Shown here in pieces: positions 48,735 to 60,664 of a stretch of DNA of 64,000 nucleotides. A program made the translations under genes and the position numbers. Within the stretch, counting starts at the first letter, position 1. Each line of letters opens with the position of its first letter. The notes beneath the pieces were generated by a model that worked only from the letters and a program-made list of their open reading frames with translations, searched no databases and was not told the origin of the DNA. Source of the DNA: Theristus sp. LFF4_11 (taxonomy: Eukaryota > Nematoda > Chromadorea > Monhysterida > Xyalidae). The stretch spans positions 1 through 64,000 of the forward strand of contig JASANC010000926.1 in NCBI GenBank assembly GCA_030248135.1. Reading direction: 5' to 3'.

Positions 48735-51442
48735 TCAACGACAAACGCCGCAAGTGAGCGGGCATTGTTGACGCATCCAGAGGTTCCAATGGCTGCCGGC
48801 TTGATTGTGACACCAGTACAGCGCACCGGAGGTATGACAGAACTGATAGATGTCTTCACATCCTGAAAAGCTTGGCATTTATTAATAGATCCGAATAGTT
48901 GAACAAAGTAAAATACAACCAGTTGCAGTTATAGCATGCTCAAAAATTTGTGTGCGCATCACGAGTAAAACAGACATCAATCCGGTACATTGTACTTTCC
49001 ATGAAGAGTTGTGCTTCTGTTGGAAGAAAGACGAGAAAGCTATTCGTTTACTTCGGGGTGGTTCCTCGGTTGTGGTCGTGGTCGGGCGCTCAGTGGTGGT
49101 CGTGGTTGTGGTGGTCGACCACCAATACGGCGTCGTCGATCTCGTGTACCACCAGTCGCGCGTCGTCGTCGGTGTGGTCGTTGTTGACGTTGTTGACGTT
49201 GTGCTCGTTGTGGTCGTCAATGACGGCGGAGGTCTCGTGCCGTCGGAACAGTAGAGACGATTGATTTTCTCGGCATCCTTGTCGCTCAGCCCTCGCCGTT
49301 GTCCGATCGTTACGCCCTTGCGTCGCGGTTCAATCGTGACCGAGGCACGGCCGTTTCTGTTAATGCCGAACGCGGTACTGCTGTAGTGCATGATGCTGCA
49401 AACAACACGTGACGTTTCGTTCAACAAGTCTGCACATTCAACAATACGGCACCAGAAAAATTGATAAAATCGCAGCAGTTCCAACCTTGCATAATCGTAT
49501 TCAACGCCGAGATGCGTGATTTCACTTAGATCGTACTTTTTGAAGTTGTAGCGTGTTTGTGACTGTAAATGAATGAAATACACATGGAACAGAGTGGTAA
49601 TGTATTTGTTGTTAAAAACTGAGGTTAAAACAAACCGGAATATTGTCCCAGTGTATGATGACGTAATCGTCGCGGTCATTGCGACCTTGCTCATGGAAGA
49701 AGCCAAGCGCATGCATGAGCTCATGGATCGCAGTGCCCTGATCGTAGCAGTGTGATTATTGCTTTTCACTTGGTTAATTTCTATTCAAAAACTTTATTTT
49801 CTGTTCATTGTCTCACTCTCGCTGACAAAAAAACCACCCACTTTTGATTTCAAAACTTGTAAACCAAGTGAGAACAACGTGAACTAGTTGAAAAAGTGAA
49901 TTTTAAGCAAAAAACCAATCCACCTCACCATTGACCACAAGCACCAGGATCCGAGCATAACCGATTGCCGTCCACCGCCACTGTAGAATTGACGACCGAC
50001 GGACGCAGCGCACGTGCCAGCACTGGCTGGGTAAATGCTGAAAAACAGCAGATTAATTCAGCTTTGTTGTTACTTCCAAACAGTGACACAAATGCACGTC
50101 TCTTGTAAAAGAAAGCGTCAGAAATCAATTGGATACAATTCGTGATCGGATCGGCCTCATCATTTGATTTGTCCAACCAAAATGAATGTCAACAAACTCA
50201 AATTCTAGAAAACCTGACTTGATGTAATTGTCATGCACGCTGGAGCTGTATGGCACGAATCGCACGCACGTCTTTCCTTCAATGTGTCGCATTGCCATCG
50301 TAATCACAGCACGCTGGTCGTCGTTGTAGTAGCTGCTGATGGTGTACGGCACCTGAAACAAAAGAAAGGGGTTGGAGAAAAAGGAACAAACAAAGAAACT
50401 TATTTTCAAAATATAGTCAGCGCACGCCTAAATACCGTAAAGTCTTGCATATAAGGTTCCTCCCACTTATAAGACCCCCACCCAAAAGTGGGCGGAGTGT
50501 CACACGGCGGGAAACCAAAAAATTCAAAATTTTGACTTGGTCAAAATCCTACTCCGTTTATATGGTCCGGAATTCCTAATGTTCGGTTTATAAGACCTCC
50601 TCCCACTTATAAGGTTGTCACACAAAATTCCACTTTTTTCAGAAATTTTTGATTTTAAAATTTATATAAGGAGACCTTATATGCAAGACTTTACGGTACA
50701 GTAGTCCCTCCGTCTCCAAACACAACAAGTAAATAAAGAACGTACCACTCCGTGCGGCCATTTGTAGCGTGAATCTCGCTGTGCGGCATGCAGAACGTCA
50801 TGCGGAATGTATGGTGGATCAGCTTGTCCGTTCAGCTGTTGCTTGCTTAGTTCAATTCCGGCGAATTTCAGCAGTTTCTTCCGATCACTCACAATTTGCT
50901 CCATTTTCTCCTCAGACATGCCGATCATGTCGCCTGTAACAATGTTGGTTTGGTTTTTTTCGGTAAAGATGACAAAGATCGTATGGGAATGCTGACTCGG
51001 CAAACGCGGTCATCTGGTCTAACCCTCGAAATAGTTGCTGACAGTTTCGTAGAACGAATCCCGTTTCGAGTTTTGCGATATGAATCGGCCGGTTCGCTCG
51101 TACTCCTCGGCTCGCTTGATGTCGTTCTCGTCAATTGGTCTGCCCTAAAAATTCCTCTTGGTGGAACTACATTGTGAAATACTTTCACTTAACAAAATAT
51201 TGTTAAGACAGTGTAGAATTCCAAAAGGAGCTTTCAGAAAAAACACCGACAGTATTGACATCGTGTGGGCAGTCAGGCGTCGACGGGCAATCGGTGCCGT
51301 CGAACCATCCGCCGCAATTGGCCACGCCGCCGCTGTCTCGGACGCATTTGCAAAACTGTTCACAGGTCTGTTGCTGTTGCTCTCCGGCAACCAAAGTCAA
51401 GCACTGCAGAATCACGGCAGCCGCGGTCCACTTTACGAACAT
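48735..51442 (-). CDS. Astacin metalloprotease with C-terminal ShKT domain, copy 2
   Basis: Nine exons: 51442-51251, 51144-51024, 50933-50746, 50352-50219, 50037-49929, 49737-49636, 49562-49486, 49395-49052, 48862-48735; phases agree, 464 residues. Signal peptide (WTAAAVILQCLTLVAG); the same N-terminal Cys module (CEQFCKCVR...GWFDGTDCPSTPDCPHD); propeptide; mature astacin start [19 protein letters not shown]; zinc site [19 protein letters not shown]; Met-turn SIMHYSSTAFG. Here the linker is Thr/Trp-rich (runs of Thr, two WW pairs), probably O-glycosylated, where copy 1 has Asn. The ShKT-like tail is CEDIYQFC...ALYWC...QQCPLTCGVC. Likely secreted or cuticular. A TA-flanked MITE sits in intron 3. 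Confidence 0.93.
50433..50698. mobile_element. MITE with TACCGTAAAGTCTTGCATAT termini (intron 3 of astacin copy 2)
   Basis: A perfect 25-bp terminal inverted repeat, beginning TACCGTAAAGTCTTGCATAT, at 50433-50457 and 50674-50698. Internal CTCCCACTTATAAG blocks are repeated. The terminal TA may be a target duplication. No coding capacity. It shares the terminal heptamer TACCGTA with the MITE at 33825-34260 but not the interior. Confidence 0.88.
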
Positions 51443-52802
51443 TTTATCAAAATTATTTAGTTTTTTTCACCTAAAAGGAAAGTGTCTTTTATCTTGAAGA
51501 CAGCGAACTCTGCTGTTTTTGCCTCGCTCTGAGTGGAAGTGAATGACCAAGGTTTGCTTTCTTTTTATTCTTAGAGCCGCCAGTGAATTCAAGGACGGAA
51601 AGACCACTAAAATAACCATAATGGTCTGTGAACAAAGTTAAATGTAGCTGTTTTTTGCCCCAGAATTAGACCGCGTGTGTTTTCGTTGGGCAAATCAGTT
51701 GTAAAAAATTAAAATCCTTTGGCTTGAAAAATAATAGGAATGAATTCTTTGTTTTTGTAAATCAGACGCACATCTGCTTCTCACGGTCGCTTGCACATTA
51801 CACTTCACATTATAGCTGCCGTCACAAGACCTTACACACACCTCTATTGCGATTTTACTTAATTATGCGAAATTGGATTTTACAATTTTAAAACCCAAAA
51901 GCACGTGTTAAAAAAGTCACGTATTACGGCAAGGTTTATACACAAAACAAGTTTGTTCACATAAGAACGTTGTCACAAAGCGATTTTCACAAATCGAATC
52001 CAACAACAATTGAAACACACATGCAGATCGAAATGTCGTTAAGAATTGCGAATGCAGTTGTTTTAAAAACTACATTTTTATGAAAAAACGCCCACGAGTT
52101 TTGGGAAATCGACATGCAACTCCTGTAGTTCCGCATAGAAATAGGAGTACCAAACAAATTTCATAATAAAAATGCAGCGGGTCGTAAATTTTTAATTTAA
52201 TGGATTTTTAATTTGCTGCGATTTATCTTCAATGAAACCAAATAGTTTTTTTGCTGTTTTCCCGCAAAACAAAAATCAAGTAGTGATCCTTTATTAGTAT
52301 CGTCGCAAATCAGAAAAATACTTTTTGAAGACATAAGAGTCATGTTAGACACCATTTATATTTCAATCGTTCATTAAAACATCAAAATTGCGAGTGTGCA
52401 ACAAACAAACAAACAAAATAGAACAATAGCTATAAAAATACGGAACACACTAACTGCTTTTTTACGCTGATGGTTGGGGCTGCTTTGATTGTCTTTGGCA
52501 TAACGCATCACCGCTGTTGAGACAGTGCAGTGCGGTGAACCGATTTTTCGAATTTGGTCGGGATCATATCACTGCCCACGAAGCAAAACCAAGAGATTTT
52601 CGGTTGGCACTCTGAAACCCATTGTTGGCTGAAAAATATTCCAGGGAAAAACTGTGATAAAAAGGTTTAGCACGTTCCAAAAGCCGGTAAATATGAAAGA
52701 AAAACAAAAACAAACAAATCGGATAGAAAAATCTTTCGTCTGCATACAAGCTAATGTTTCGCGCCGGTGCCAAACAAGATCCGACGTCAATTTGGACTAG
52801 GG
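51443..52802. other. Spacer without a supported gene
   Basis: 1.4 kb of AT-rich sequence upstream of astacin copy 2, expected to hold its promoter. Frames at 52564-52839 on the minus strand are short, without domain or phase-linked partners. Confidence 0.45.
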
Positions 52803-53013
52803 TAGGGTTGTAAACAAAAATCAAAATTAAAAAAATCAAAAAAAGTGATTCAAAAAAACAAAAATGCCGATTTTTAAAAAAAAATTGAAAAATTTTCCTC
52901 TAATATGCTCTGAAAACCTCAATTTTGGCACAATTTTTCGAATTTTTTTTTAAATCGGCATTTTGTTTTTTTTTTAATTACTTTAAAAAATTGATTTTTG
53001 TTTAACAACCGTA
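52803..53013. mobile_element. Short hAT-type MITE, deletion derivative of the 630-1289 family
   Basis: Ends are inverted: TAGGGTTGTAAACAAAAATC and the complement of TACGGTTGTTAAACAAAAAT. The middle shares about 45 bp (CTCTAATATGCTCTGAAAAC onward) with the longer element at 630-1289. No clear 8-bp duplication was found here. Confidence 0.7.
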
Positions 53014-54326
53014 ATGTGGATCCTCCATACACCAAACCCAGGTCGTGGTTCTCGTTCCAAGTGATTTTTCTGTGTTCCACAGTGCTTGAATACTTCAGAG
53101 AGAAAACGCACCGGTTCACGTTGTTGTTGATGGACAACGCCGCGCTTCTTCAAGACGACAAATCGGCAACAATCAAGAGTTGACATGATAAGTAGGTTTC
53201 CTCCAATTTGAAGGGTAAAACCAAACTAATTTACTGCTTTTTAATCCATTAACGAGCTCGTGAAACCAATTGCAGAAGCTTCTATCGGTCGGTATCTGGG
53301 CTTTGCTCGTCGATCTTTGACCTGAACGAAAGTAGAAATGGTCAAAAAAATTTTGCCAAGAACAAAGCCCACACGAAACTCTGGGCAAAAAATCATAAAG
53401 TCACTTTCTGTGGAAAATGTCTTGAATGCATTTTCAGATTTTGATGGTTAAAATTTGTTTTTTTATTAATTAAAAAATCAATTAAACATTCCGATTTAAA
53501 AAAAAGAATTCAAAAAAGTTTGAAAAATTTTCGAACCCTTTCGAGTGGGCCTATTGTTGTCGACTTTCAGGTTTTCCTCCAGAACTTTTAAAAATAATCT
53601 TAATTAAAAAGAAAATTAGTTATTTTCAGTTAAAAAATCCGGTTGCTCACTTTTAAAAACGTAATGTGATTTCTAGCCCTAGCAGCTGACAATAATTGAC
53701 TGATTTTTGATTGCTTCAACATCGTCGCAATGTGGTCTCAAACAGCAATGCGTATTTGTCTGGTCATATCCAACAATCGTGCTTGCACTGGCGTAAAAAC
53801 TATCGGTATGTCATTTTTGGTGATCGTTTTTTATTTGATATTTTGCGTTTCATTCAATTCATTGAGTGTTTGAGTTTCGAGTCGGGCCCAACCCGAAGTC
53901 AAAGCAGACACAAAACGAGTTTGAATTTATTCTGATGGATACAAAACATGGCTAAATCGCGAAACAAATCTCATCCACCGAGTGAGCAAGCAACAATGCA
54001 GACCAGAGACAGCAGAACGCAGCTTTTGTATTTTATGGTGGTTTATCCGTCAGACGTCAGTGTTGAATTTGTGCGAAGTGACAAATAGCGGAAACTTTTA
54101 TTGACAAAAACGCATAATCAAATCACAATGCCGACTTGCATTACCGGTTTTTTGTAAAATCAAAAGGTATGATAAAATGATTTTATTTTTCTTTGAGGCC
54201 ACTTAGCCGATTTGCAATGTGCTTTGATGTTTGCAATAAAGAGCGAGCTGTGTACAGTGCAAGAAGTTTACGTGGTTTTTAATTTGTATTTTTGAAGTGC
54301 GTTTTTCGGTGTTGGAACAAGTGAGT
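53014..54326. other. AT-rich spacer without a supported gene
   Basis: Long A and T tracts, including short inverted AT-rich segments at about 53455-53660. No splice-linked frame. Confidence 0.4.
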
Positions 54327-54691
54327 TAGGGATGGCACGGAAAAGAAACCGGTTGTTTTCATGAAAAGAAACCCGATTTTTACCGGTATCTTTTCACACC
54401 AAAAATAAAAAACCCGGTTTTTTACCAATAGAAAATCTGAAATTTCAGTCGCGTCTGTAGCGCAGGTGTAGGGCTTGACAAGGACAAGACACAATGGAGA
54501 AAACTACAGTGACCAATAACATCTAATGGTCTACTCCCTCCCTCCCTTCCTCCTAAATTGGGCTCGGGGCGGTATTGCCCGTTTCCGCCGGAGTTTGGTA
54601 CCTTTGGGTTTCCGAAACCGGTGCGCGAATAAAAAAAATTCAAAATTTCAGTCGTCGAATATACCGCTCAATTCTGTTATTCAGTTATGTT

Positions 54692-56196
54692 TAGGGATGG
54701 ATCCGGCAAATTTGCCGGAATCCGGGCCGGATCCGGCAAAAGCCCATTCCGGCCGGGCCGGATCCGGCAAAAATTGCCGGAATCCGGACCGGAATGGCCT
54801 TTTATGTCTAAAAAACATCTACGCACATTTCGTCGCTTCTTCATCACATTTTCAGCATAAAACAGCACTGACACAGAAACAAAGTCAGCAAGACACAGCA
54901 CGTGAACCAACCAAAAATTACAACAACAACAATTGACAAAATTCACATCGCATAGAGATAATCAAGTGCTGGCAACACTCCATTCAGAAACATGACCTTT
55001 TCGGCGTTCTGAGTTGACAGACAAGATCGGCTGTACACACACCTGCCTGGCTTCAGAGAACATTCGTTCGCTTGCCACGCTTGTTGGTAGCGGTGCCAGG
55101 TATCTGCGCGCGAGTTTGGGGTATTTAGACGAGTTCAACCGCCAAAAGTCTAGCATTAGATCGCTTTTGTCCGGTTCGTCGATAAAATCATCCGACTCGT
55201 ACATATTCATTTCGCCGCGTAGTTCGTCTTCGAGACTGGATTCGCCTGACGGGTTGCGCGGTCGCGCAGCGTGAAACTCGATGCCTCCGTAGAGGTCAGT
55301 CGATTTCTTTTTTGGTTCGGGCTCGCGTTCACTTTTCGTCATCGTCGTTGTTCGCGATCTCGGATGTATCGTCGCAGTTTGTGGGCGTCTCCGGTCGTTT
55401 CAAGATTTTCTTTGCAATGTGAAGTGGTTCATAACTAATCGCGCCTTCATTTTCGAAGACGACTGCAGTATTCTTTAATCACGGATCAACGTACGTGGCC
55501 ATGATGTTGGATTCGTTGGGGAAACGCGCACGGAAGCGTGTATTTTCAGTCGATGCTGGTCAGCAGCGTTTTTTCGTCGTACCAATGCCACTCGCATCGA
55601 CTTGTTCGATACGCTGCTTCAGTGCGCAAACGGCGGGCAACACCATTGAAATGGATTCGTCGTCTCGTGGATTCGTCGTTGGACGGGGTTATCGGGTTTT
55701 AGGGGATCACGGCACCCCCGCACACCCACGGTAACACATGTCGCTAAAATCGCTGGTGTTCTGGGGCTCACAAAAAAGCAACTGTTTGACAACTAACTGA
55801 ATATGACCAACGAAGATGGCTGATTTCAAAAAAACCTGCTATTGTTCATCAACAACGTCGGCCAAAAGCTGGCAGCCACGTTTTTTAAAGTGGACGATGC
55901 TGCACATAATTTTACAACTCAAGACAAAAGCAGTGAACCATTTACCATTGAACAGAACACTAAACTAAAGAAACGCTCACTATAATTAAACAAACAACAA
56001 AACCAACAAAGATTGAAACAAATTTGTCAAACCATGAACAGTTGAAACGGAGGATCAACTGGTTAATTCGCGGGTCTCGGCCATTCCGGCCGGATCCGGC
56101 CGGATCCGGCAAAATTGCGCCGGAATCCGGACCGGATCCGGATCCAATTTTAGGCGCCGGAATCCGGAATCCGGACCGGAACCGGCTCCATCCCTA
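54692..56196 (-). mobile_element. Nested hAT element (1.5 kb) with decayed transposase
   Basis: Starts TAGGGATGGATCCGGCAAAT and ends in the complement of TAGGGATGGAGCCGG; the first and last 100 bases are packed with CCGGATCCGGC-type subterminal repeats. An exact 8-bp target duplication GTTATGTT flanks it at 54684-54691 and 56197-56204. It holds remnants of a hAT transposase on the minus strand. The perfect target duplication shows it is younger than the outer element. Confidence 0.92.
54962..55740 (-). pseudogene. Decayed hAT transposase
   Basis: The 54962-55342 frame carries the C-terminal hAT dimerisation motif: DFWRLNSSKYPKLARRYLAP followed by LPTSVASERMFSEA. Upstream, in broken frames, are RFPNESNIMATYVDP, a TGA, then LKNTAVVFENEGAI, which corresponds to the conserved LDPRFK region just before that domain. 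Further upstream (about 55560-55640) other short fragments lie in different frames. The N-terminal BED finger and most of the catalytic core are missing. It cannot be active. Confidence 0.85.
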
Positions 56197-56430
56197 GTTA
56201 TGTTGCCTGTTGGTGGCTAGAACACCGTTGATTATTGTTCACAAAACCGACAAGAACAGGTTTTAGCCAGCTTTTCTTGCTCAATTGTGTGTTTGGCAAA
56301 ATCCAGAGCAATATTCTGAAGCTGGAAAACCATTTTCGGCATAAAAAGTTCTGAAAAAAACAGTTTTAAAACCGTGAAAAGAAACCGGTTTCTTTTCACA
56401 AAAACAGGTTTTTCCATCCCTACTGTGAGT

Positions 56431-57506
56431 GAACCTAACTTTAAGGCCAAACTAAAACCAGAAGGTCCATTAGTTCAAGTTCATCAAAAGGCTGCAAATG
56501 ATATTTTGCTGTTGGTGGTGCGGTTGCGGTGCCTGTTTATTACCGTTCTATCCATTTCACAGAAAGCGTGTTTATAAACTTTACAAGCAAAAACTGTCGT
56601 CATATTGACGCCGATTTGAACATCAAAACGTGATTGATAAGTTTTTCTGTCGTTACCTCTGTTTTCTTTTCACTAGTTTTGCTATGGTGTGAAGTCTTCG
56701 ATTTACATGTTGCCCATGTTCAAGCGACTGAAGCGTGCATTTGTGGTTGTTCGTTTGGGTCTTCAATAGACTGTTCAAAGAGCCTGTTGATGTTTTTTCT
56801 CGCCATCTGTCTTCAATTCATAGGTTGTCGCCAACAGTCATTGGTTTTTATTGTAGGTATGTAATAATAATAATGCCAAAAAAATTATGAGACAGAAATT
56901 TTATGGTCTGCCATGTTTCATTTGTTGATATTTTATGTCATCTCACAGGTTTTCAGACGCAACACACAACAGTACAGTGGAAATCCCAAATCAGATAATG
57001 CTGCATGTACATGTTGAGTTTTTTTTTATCAGTAGCTGTATTTAAAAAAAGTTATATTGCAGAATTGCACATCATTTCTTGTCTCTGCTGCTGTTATGTG
57101 TGGCGCTGAAGTGTTGGTTGTGTAGTTGACAGCATCGTGAAACAAGCCATAATAATCGATAAATTTGTTTATGCGTTTGCGGTATTGTGCTTTGGTGGTG
57201 GTGTTTAGCCTATGAAAACTGCAAAGCCGCCATACAAACAGTCGCACTAATGGGAACAGTCAGGGACGGTTAGATGCACACGAAGCTGTCATTTATTGCA
57301 CTTTAATCGTAGTCAGAAGCTGAGAAGCTGCCTATTTCAGGCTGATGTCGGGGGCGAAGGTCGTGGTGTCTCGTGTGTCCGTCTGACAGCGTCGTCTTAA
57401 TGGACTGTGCAACGCAATGCGACAAGCATACAAACTGACTTATCATCATCAACAGCGAGCGTGATTTACGACGTCAATACTAAACGGCCATATTTCTCAG
57501 TTTGCA
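56431..57506. other. Spacer upstream of the CDF gene
   Basis: About 1.1 kb with short frames only (for example 56634-56864 plus, hydrophobic with cysteines; 57029-57247 minus), none with a supported start and domain. The final 200 bases should hold the CDF promoter and leader. Confidence 0.4.
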
Positions 57507-59759
57507 ATGTGTGCGCAAGTGTCTGGCGGCATCATTGCTGCCGGCGAGGAGGCGACCACGTCCATCGCTCAGCACAATCACACCACTGCCACCAGCAACA
57601 CGCCCACTACCGAGCACTGCGAAGAGGATCCGTTCGATGAGACAGCGGCGTTGGAGAGCGCTGCCGTTGGCGTCGTCGGGCGCCGTCTCAGTCGGGGCGC
57701 CTTGCTGCGCTCGCCGCCGCAGAGTCCCACCGAGCGCAAGTCCATTCGATTCCACTTGGCCGGGAACAGTGCTGGTCAGACGGTGGTCGATGCCGATGCC
57801 GGTGCGCCTGACGACCAGCAAAGCCAGTCGCGCACTCGCTCGGTCAGCGGCTGCGAGCGCTCAACGAGCAGTCACAGTCACGTTGCCGAGCCCGGGCGTG
57901 GCGACTCCACTGCGAACAACGTCGACGTTTCATCGACGCCGTTCCTTAAGCTGCGCAAGTTCATGTCGGCCGGCAGTCTGGCGCGTCTGTACCCGGCCGC
58001 CGTTGTGGCGGGTCGCCGTCGGCGTCGCCAATGCTCCGAGGGTCAGTCGACCGACGACCAACAACAACAACCGCCACCGGCGCGCGACGACGTGGGCCTG
58101 CCGATTGCGGTCAACCTGAACTTTGCCTCAACCGTGCCGGCATTCTCCGGTGTCGGTCATTCGCCGGTGGTCGCCGACCCGTCCATGCATAATCTTCTGA
58201 AGACGAAACCGCCGAAAGTGCGTCGCTATTACCGCCAACAAACGGAACTACTGAAAAACTACCGAGAGGACGAGTTGGCCGTGTTGGACTTTGTGCAGCG
58301 GCGCGAGGCGAAAGCACGCCTCTCGACGAAATCGACCACATCCTCGTTCGGCAAGACTGCGTCGTTCGATGATCGACGGGATCAGCCGTTGCCCGCCGGG
58401 GCGCTGCCCGCGATGCCGCAATCGCCGACCGTCGAATCGATCGGCGGACTCGACTTGAGCTTCAGCGGCAGCGAGGGCCGCAAGAGTGACGACGACAACG
58501 TGTTTGCGTTTCCGTCAAAGCAACGAGCACCGGAGGTGACGATCGTCGACGACGTCGGTGACCAGGCGCTCCTGGACAAGGACGATGAGCGAGTGCGCGC
58601 GGTCAAGGCGGCCGAGAACAAGGCGCGCATGCTGTCGCAGTTGAGTCTGGGTGTGAACGTGCTGCTGTTGTGCGCCAAGCTCACGGCGACCGTTCTCTCC
58701 GGCTCGTACAGTATCATCTCGAGTCTGGTCGACTCGTGCGTTGACTTGACGTCGGGCGCCGTGATTTGGCTGACGGAGCGGGCGATTCGCACACGCGATC
58801 CGTATCTGTATCCGCGCGGGCGCACGAGACTCGAGCCGTTGGCGTTGGTGATCATCTCGGTGGTGATGGCCGTCGCTAGCATACAGGTTGGCCTCTTGTT
58901 TACTTTGAAAGTACTGACAGAATCAAGTGCGCCAAAACACAGAACGGATCTGAAAAGAAATTTGATTCAGTTATTTGCGAAGAAATTCGTGTAAAGATGC
59001 CAAAAATCCGCTGATTTCCGCCACTTTTCGTTTTGGTTCAAAAGTGTAAATTGACATTATCCATTGTGCCAACGACACAACGATTTTGAGTTTTGCATGT
59101 TTCGTCGAATGCAGCCCGTTTCTCCGTCTACCCACTGCGTTCGATTTCAGGTGATCGTGCAGTCGAGTGAGGCGATGATCAGCGGTGCGTTTCAGCCGGA
59201 CATCGGCCCGGTCACCCTGAGTCTGATGGGCGCCACGGTCGTTGCGAAACTGCTGCTGTTCGTGTGCTGCGTGCGTCACCGCGCGAATGCGTCCGTGCGC
59301 GTGCTCGTGCAGGACCACCGCAACGACTGCGTCAGCAACACCGTCGCCATCATCTGCGCGCTCGTCGGCTCGTGGCTCTGGAAATACGTCGACCCACTGG
59401 GCGCCATCATCGTCTCGATGTACATCGCCGTCACGTGGTTCGTCACCGGCTACGGTCAGATCAAGATGCTGAGCGGGCGCACGGCCGATCCGTCCTTCAT
59501 CAACCGCATCATCAAGGTCTCGCTCGAACACGACCAACGCGTGCAGTGCATCGACACCGTCTACGTGTATCACTTCGGCACAAAGTATCTCGTGGAGGTG
59601 CACATTGTGCTGCCGGAGTCGATGACGCTCCGTGAGGCGCACGACATCCAGGAGCCGTTGCAGAACAAACTCGAGAGTCTGCCGTATGTCGAGCGAGCGT
59701 TCGTTCACGTTGACTATGACACCGAGCACCGACCGGAGGATGAGCATAAAGTCGTCTAG
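57507..59759 (+). CDS. Mn-type cation diffusion facilitator (CDF/SLC30-like) transporter
   Basis: Exons 57507-58886 and 59151-59759 (phase 0) give 662 residues. The N-terminal 220 or so residues are Ser/Arg/Pro-rich and probably cytosolic. Then come RRYYRQQTELLKNYRED and VRAVKAAENKARMLSQLSLG, typical of the plant MTP8-11-type Mn subfamily. The metal site is DSCVD in TM2 and DHRND in TM5; Zn transporters have HxxxD there, so Mn (or Fe) export into an organelle or out of the cell is expected from family knowledge. The C-terminal ferredoxin-like domain has HIVLPESMTLREAHDIQE and VERAFVHVDYD. Coding sequence is GC-rich and nearly intronless compared with its neighbours. The first ATG of the open frame was taken as start. 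Confidence 0.93.
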
Positions 59760-60505
59760 GAGGGCTGTTCAATTGTTGCAACTGTTGCTTCGGGAGGGGC
59801 ACATCATCACTGATGAGGCCACAGCCACTCTTTTGCAGCTCATGTTGGCCAGGCGCCGAATCCTTTGGTGTGATTTGTCGTTCTCTGCGCACCTCGTTTA
59901 GTCTCTGATGATGAGCTTATGACATCATGTTTGTTCAAAATAATTGTTGGTGCTGTTTTCTGTTTTGTGTTCATGACTGGACAGATTTATGGACAAACTT
60001 TCTAGTGCTCGAAAAGTGGCATTCATATCAGTTGCTTTGTAGCCGTTCGAATGGGTAGCACTCTCCTGCAGTTTATTCGTGTTGTTGACTTCGTCTCGGT
60101 TTGTTATCTCACCTGTGAATGTTGCGTGTGCCCCGATATCGCCCAACAAACAGTTTGTTAATTTGTGATTGTCTCCTCAGCAGCTTTATTACAATCATTC
60201 ACGTGATAAAAACGCGCATGGTAGGCACTACTTTTGTGGCGTGTGTTTAACCAGAGCAAAATTCTGTAAATCGGTAAACGGTAAACACAAGCCAGCAGTG
60301 ACAGAAAATCATGGAAAAGCAAAACGGAATGCGAAACCAAACCTGGGTACAATGAAACAAAGCACACGTTTTTTGACGCTGGCGCTTCCTCGTAGTGCCA
60401 CCGGCGGCTACGGTCGCCAACGCCAGCAACTCGCCTTCGCCCCTCCGGAGCGTTGCGCTGCGGCAAAGAACAACAACAACATGGATTTTTCTGTCAAACA
60501 TTTTT
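59760..60505. other. 3' region of the CDF gene and spacer
   Basis: Contains the 3' UTR of the CDF gene. No additional gene could be supported; frames on both strands overlap without domain signals. Confidence 0.4.
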
Positions 60506-60664
60506 ATGCTTATTATTGTGCTGTTTTGTTTTCAGTTCGCCACATCTCGCGAGCACGATGGATGCGCGACTATCAGCACGATCTCTGGGGGCGTCGTCTG
60601 TTGTTGGGACCGGATCCGTACGTTGATCGCCGCATACTGCCAAACTGGTTGGTTTGCTGACTGA
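60506..60664 (+). CDS. Candidate 52-residue secreted peptide
   Basis: From ATG at 60506 the frame begins MLIIVLFCFQFATSREHDGC, a possible signal peptide, and continues with C-x11-CC-x11-C before a TGA. The sequence just inside it, GTTTTGTTTTCAG, looks like a splice acceptor, so the true gene might instead begin at an exon after 60534 and be read in another frame. No family recognised. Low support. Confidence 0.28.
   Translation: MLIIVLFCFQFATSREHDGCATISTISGGVVCCWDRIRTLIAAYCQTGWFAD

Larger units (their letters stand above)
54327..56422. mobile_element. Outer hAT-type MITE interrupted by a second hAT element
   Basis: Termini TAGGGATGGCACGGAAAAGA (54327) and the complement of TAGGGATGGAAAAACCTG (ending 56422). 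Subterminal AAGAAACCGGTT blocks are inverted at both ends. The flanking 8-mers, AAGTGAGT and CTGTGAGT, match at six of eight places, consistent with an old hAT target duplication. Without the insert it would be about 583 bp with no coding capacity. Confidence 0.75.

Noticed and set aside
48950..49264. Val-rich plus-strand frame
   Set aside because: Complement of the Thr-rich linker of astacin copy 2.
58382..59747. Long minus-strand frames opposite the CDF gene
   Set aside because: Shadows caused by high GC and codon bias; the plus strand carries clear CDF motifs.
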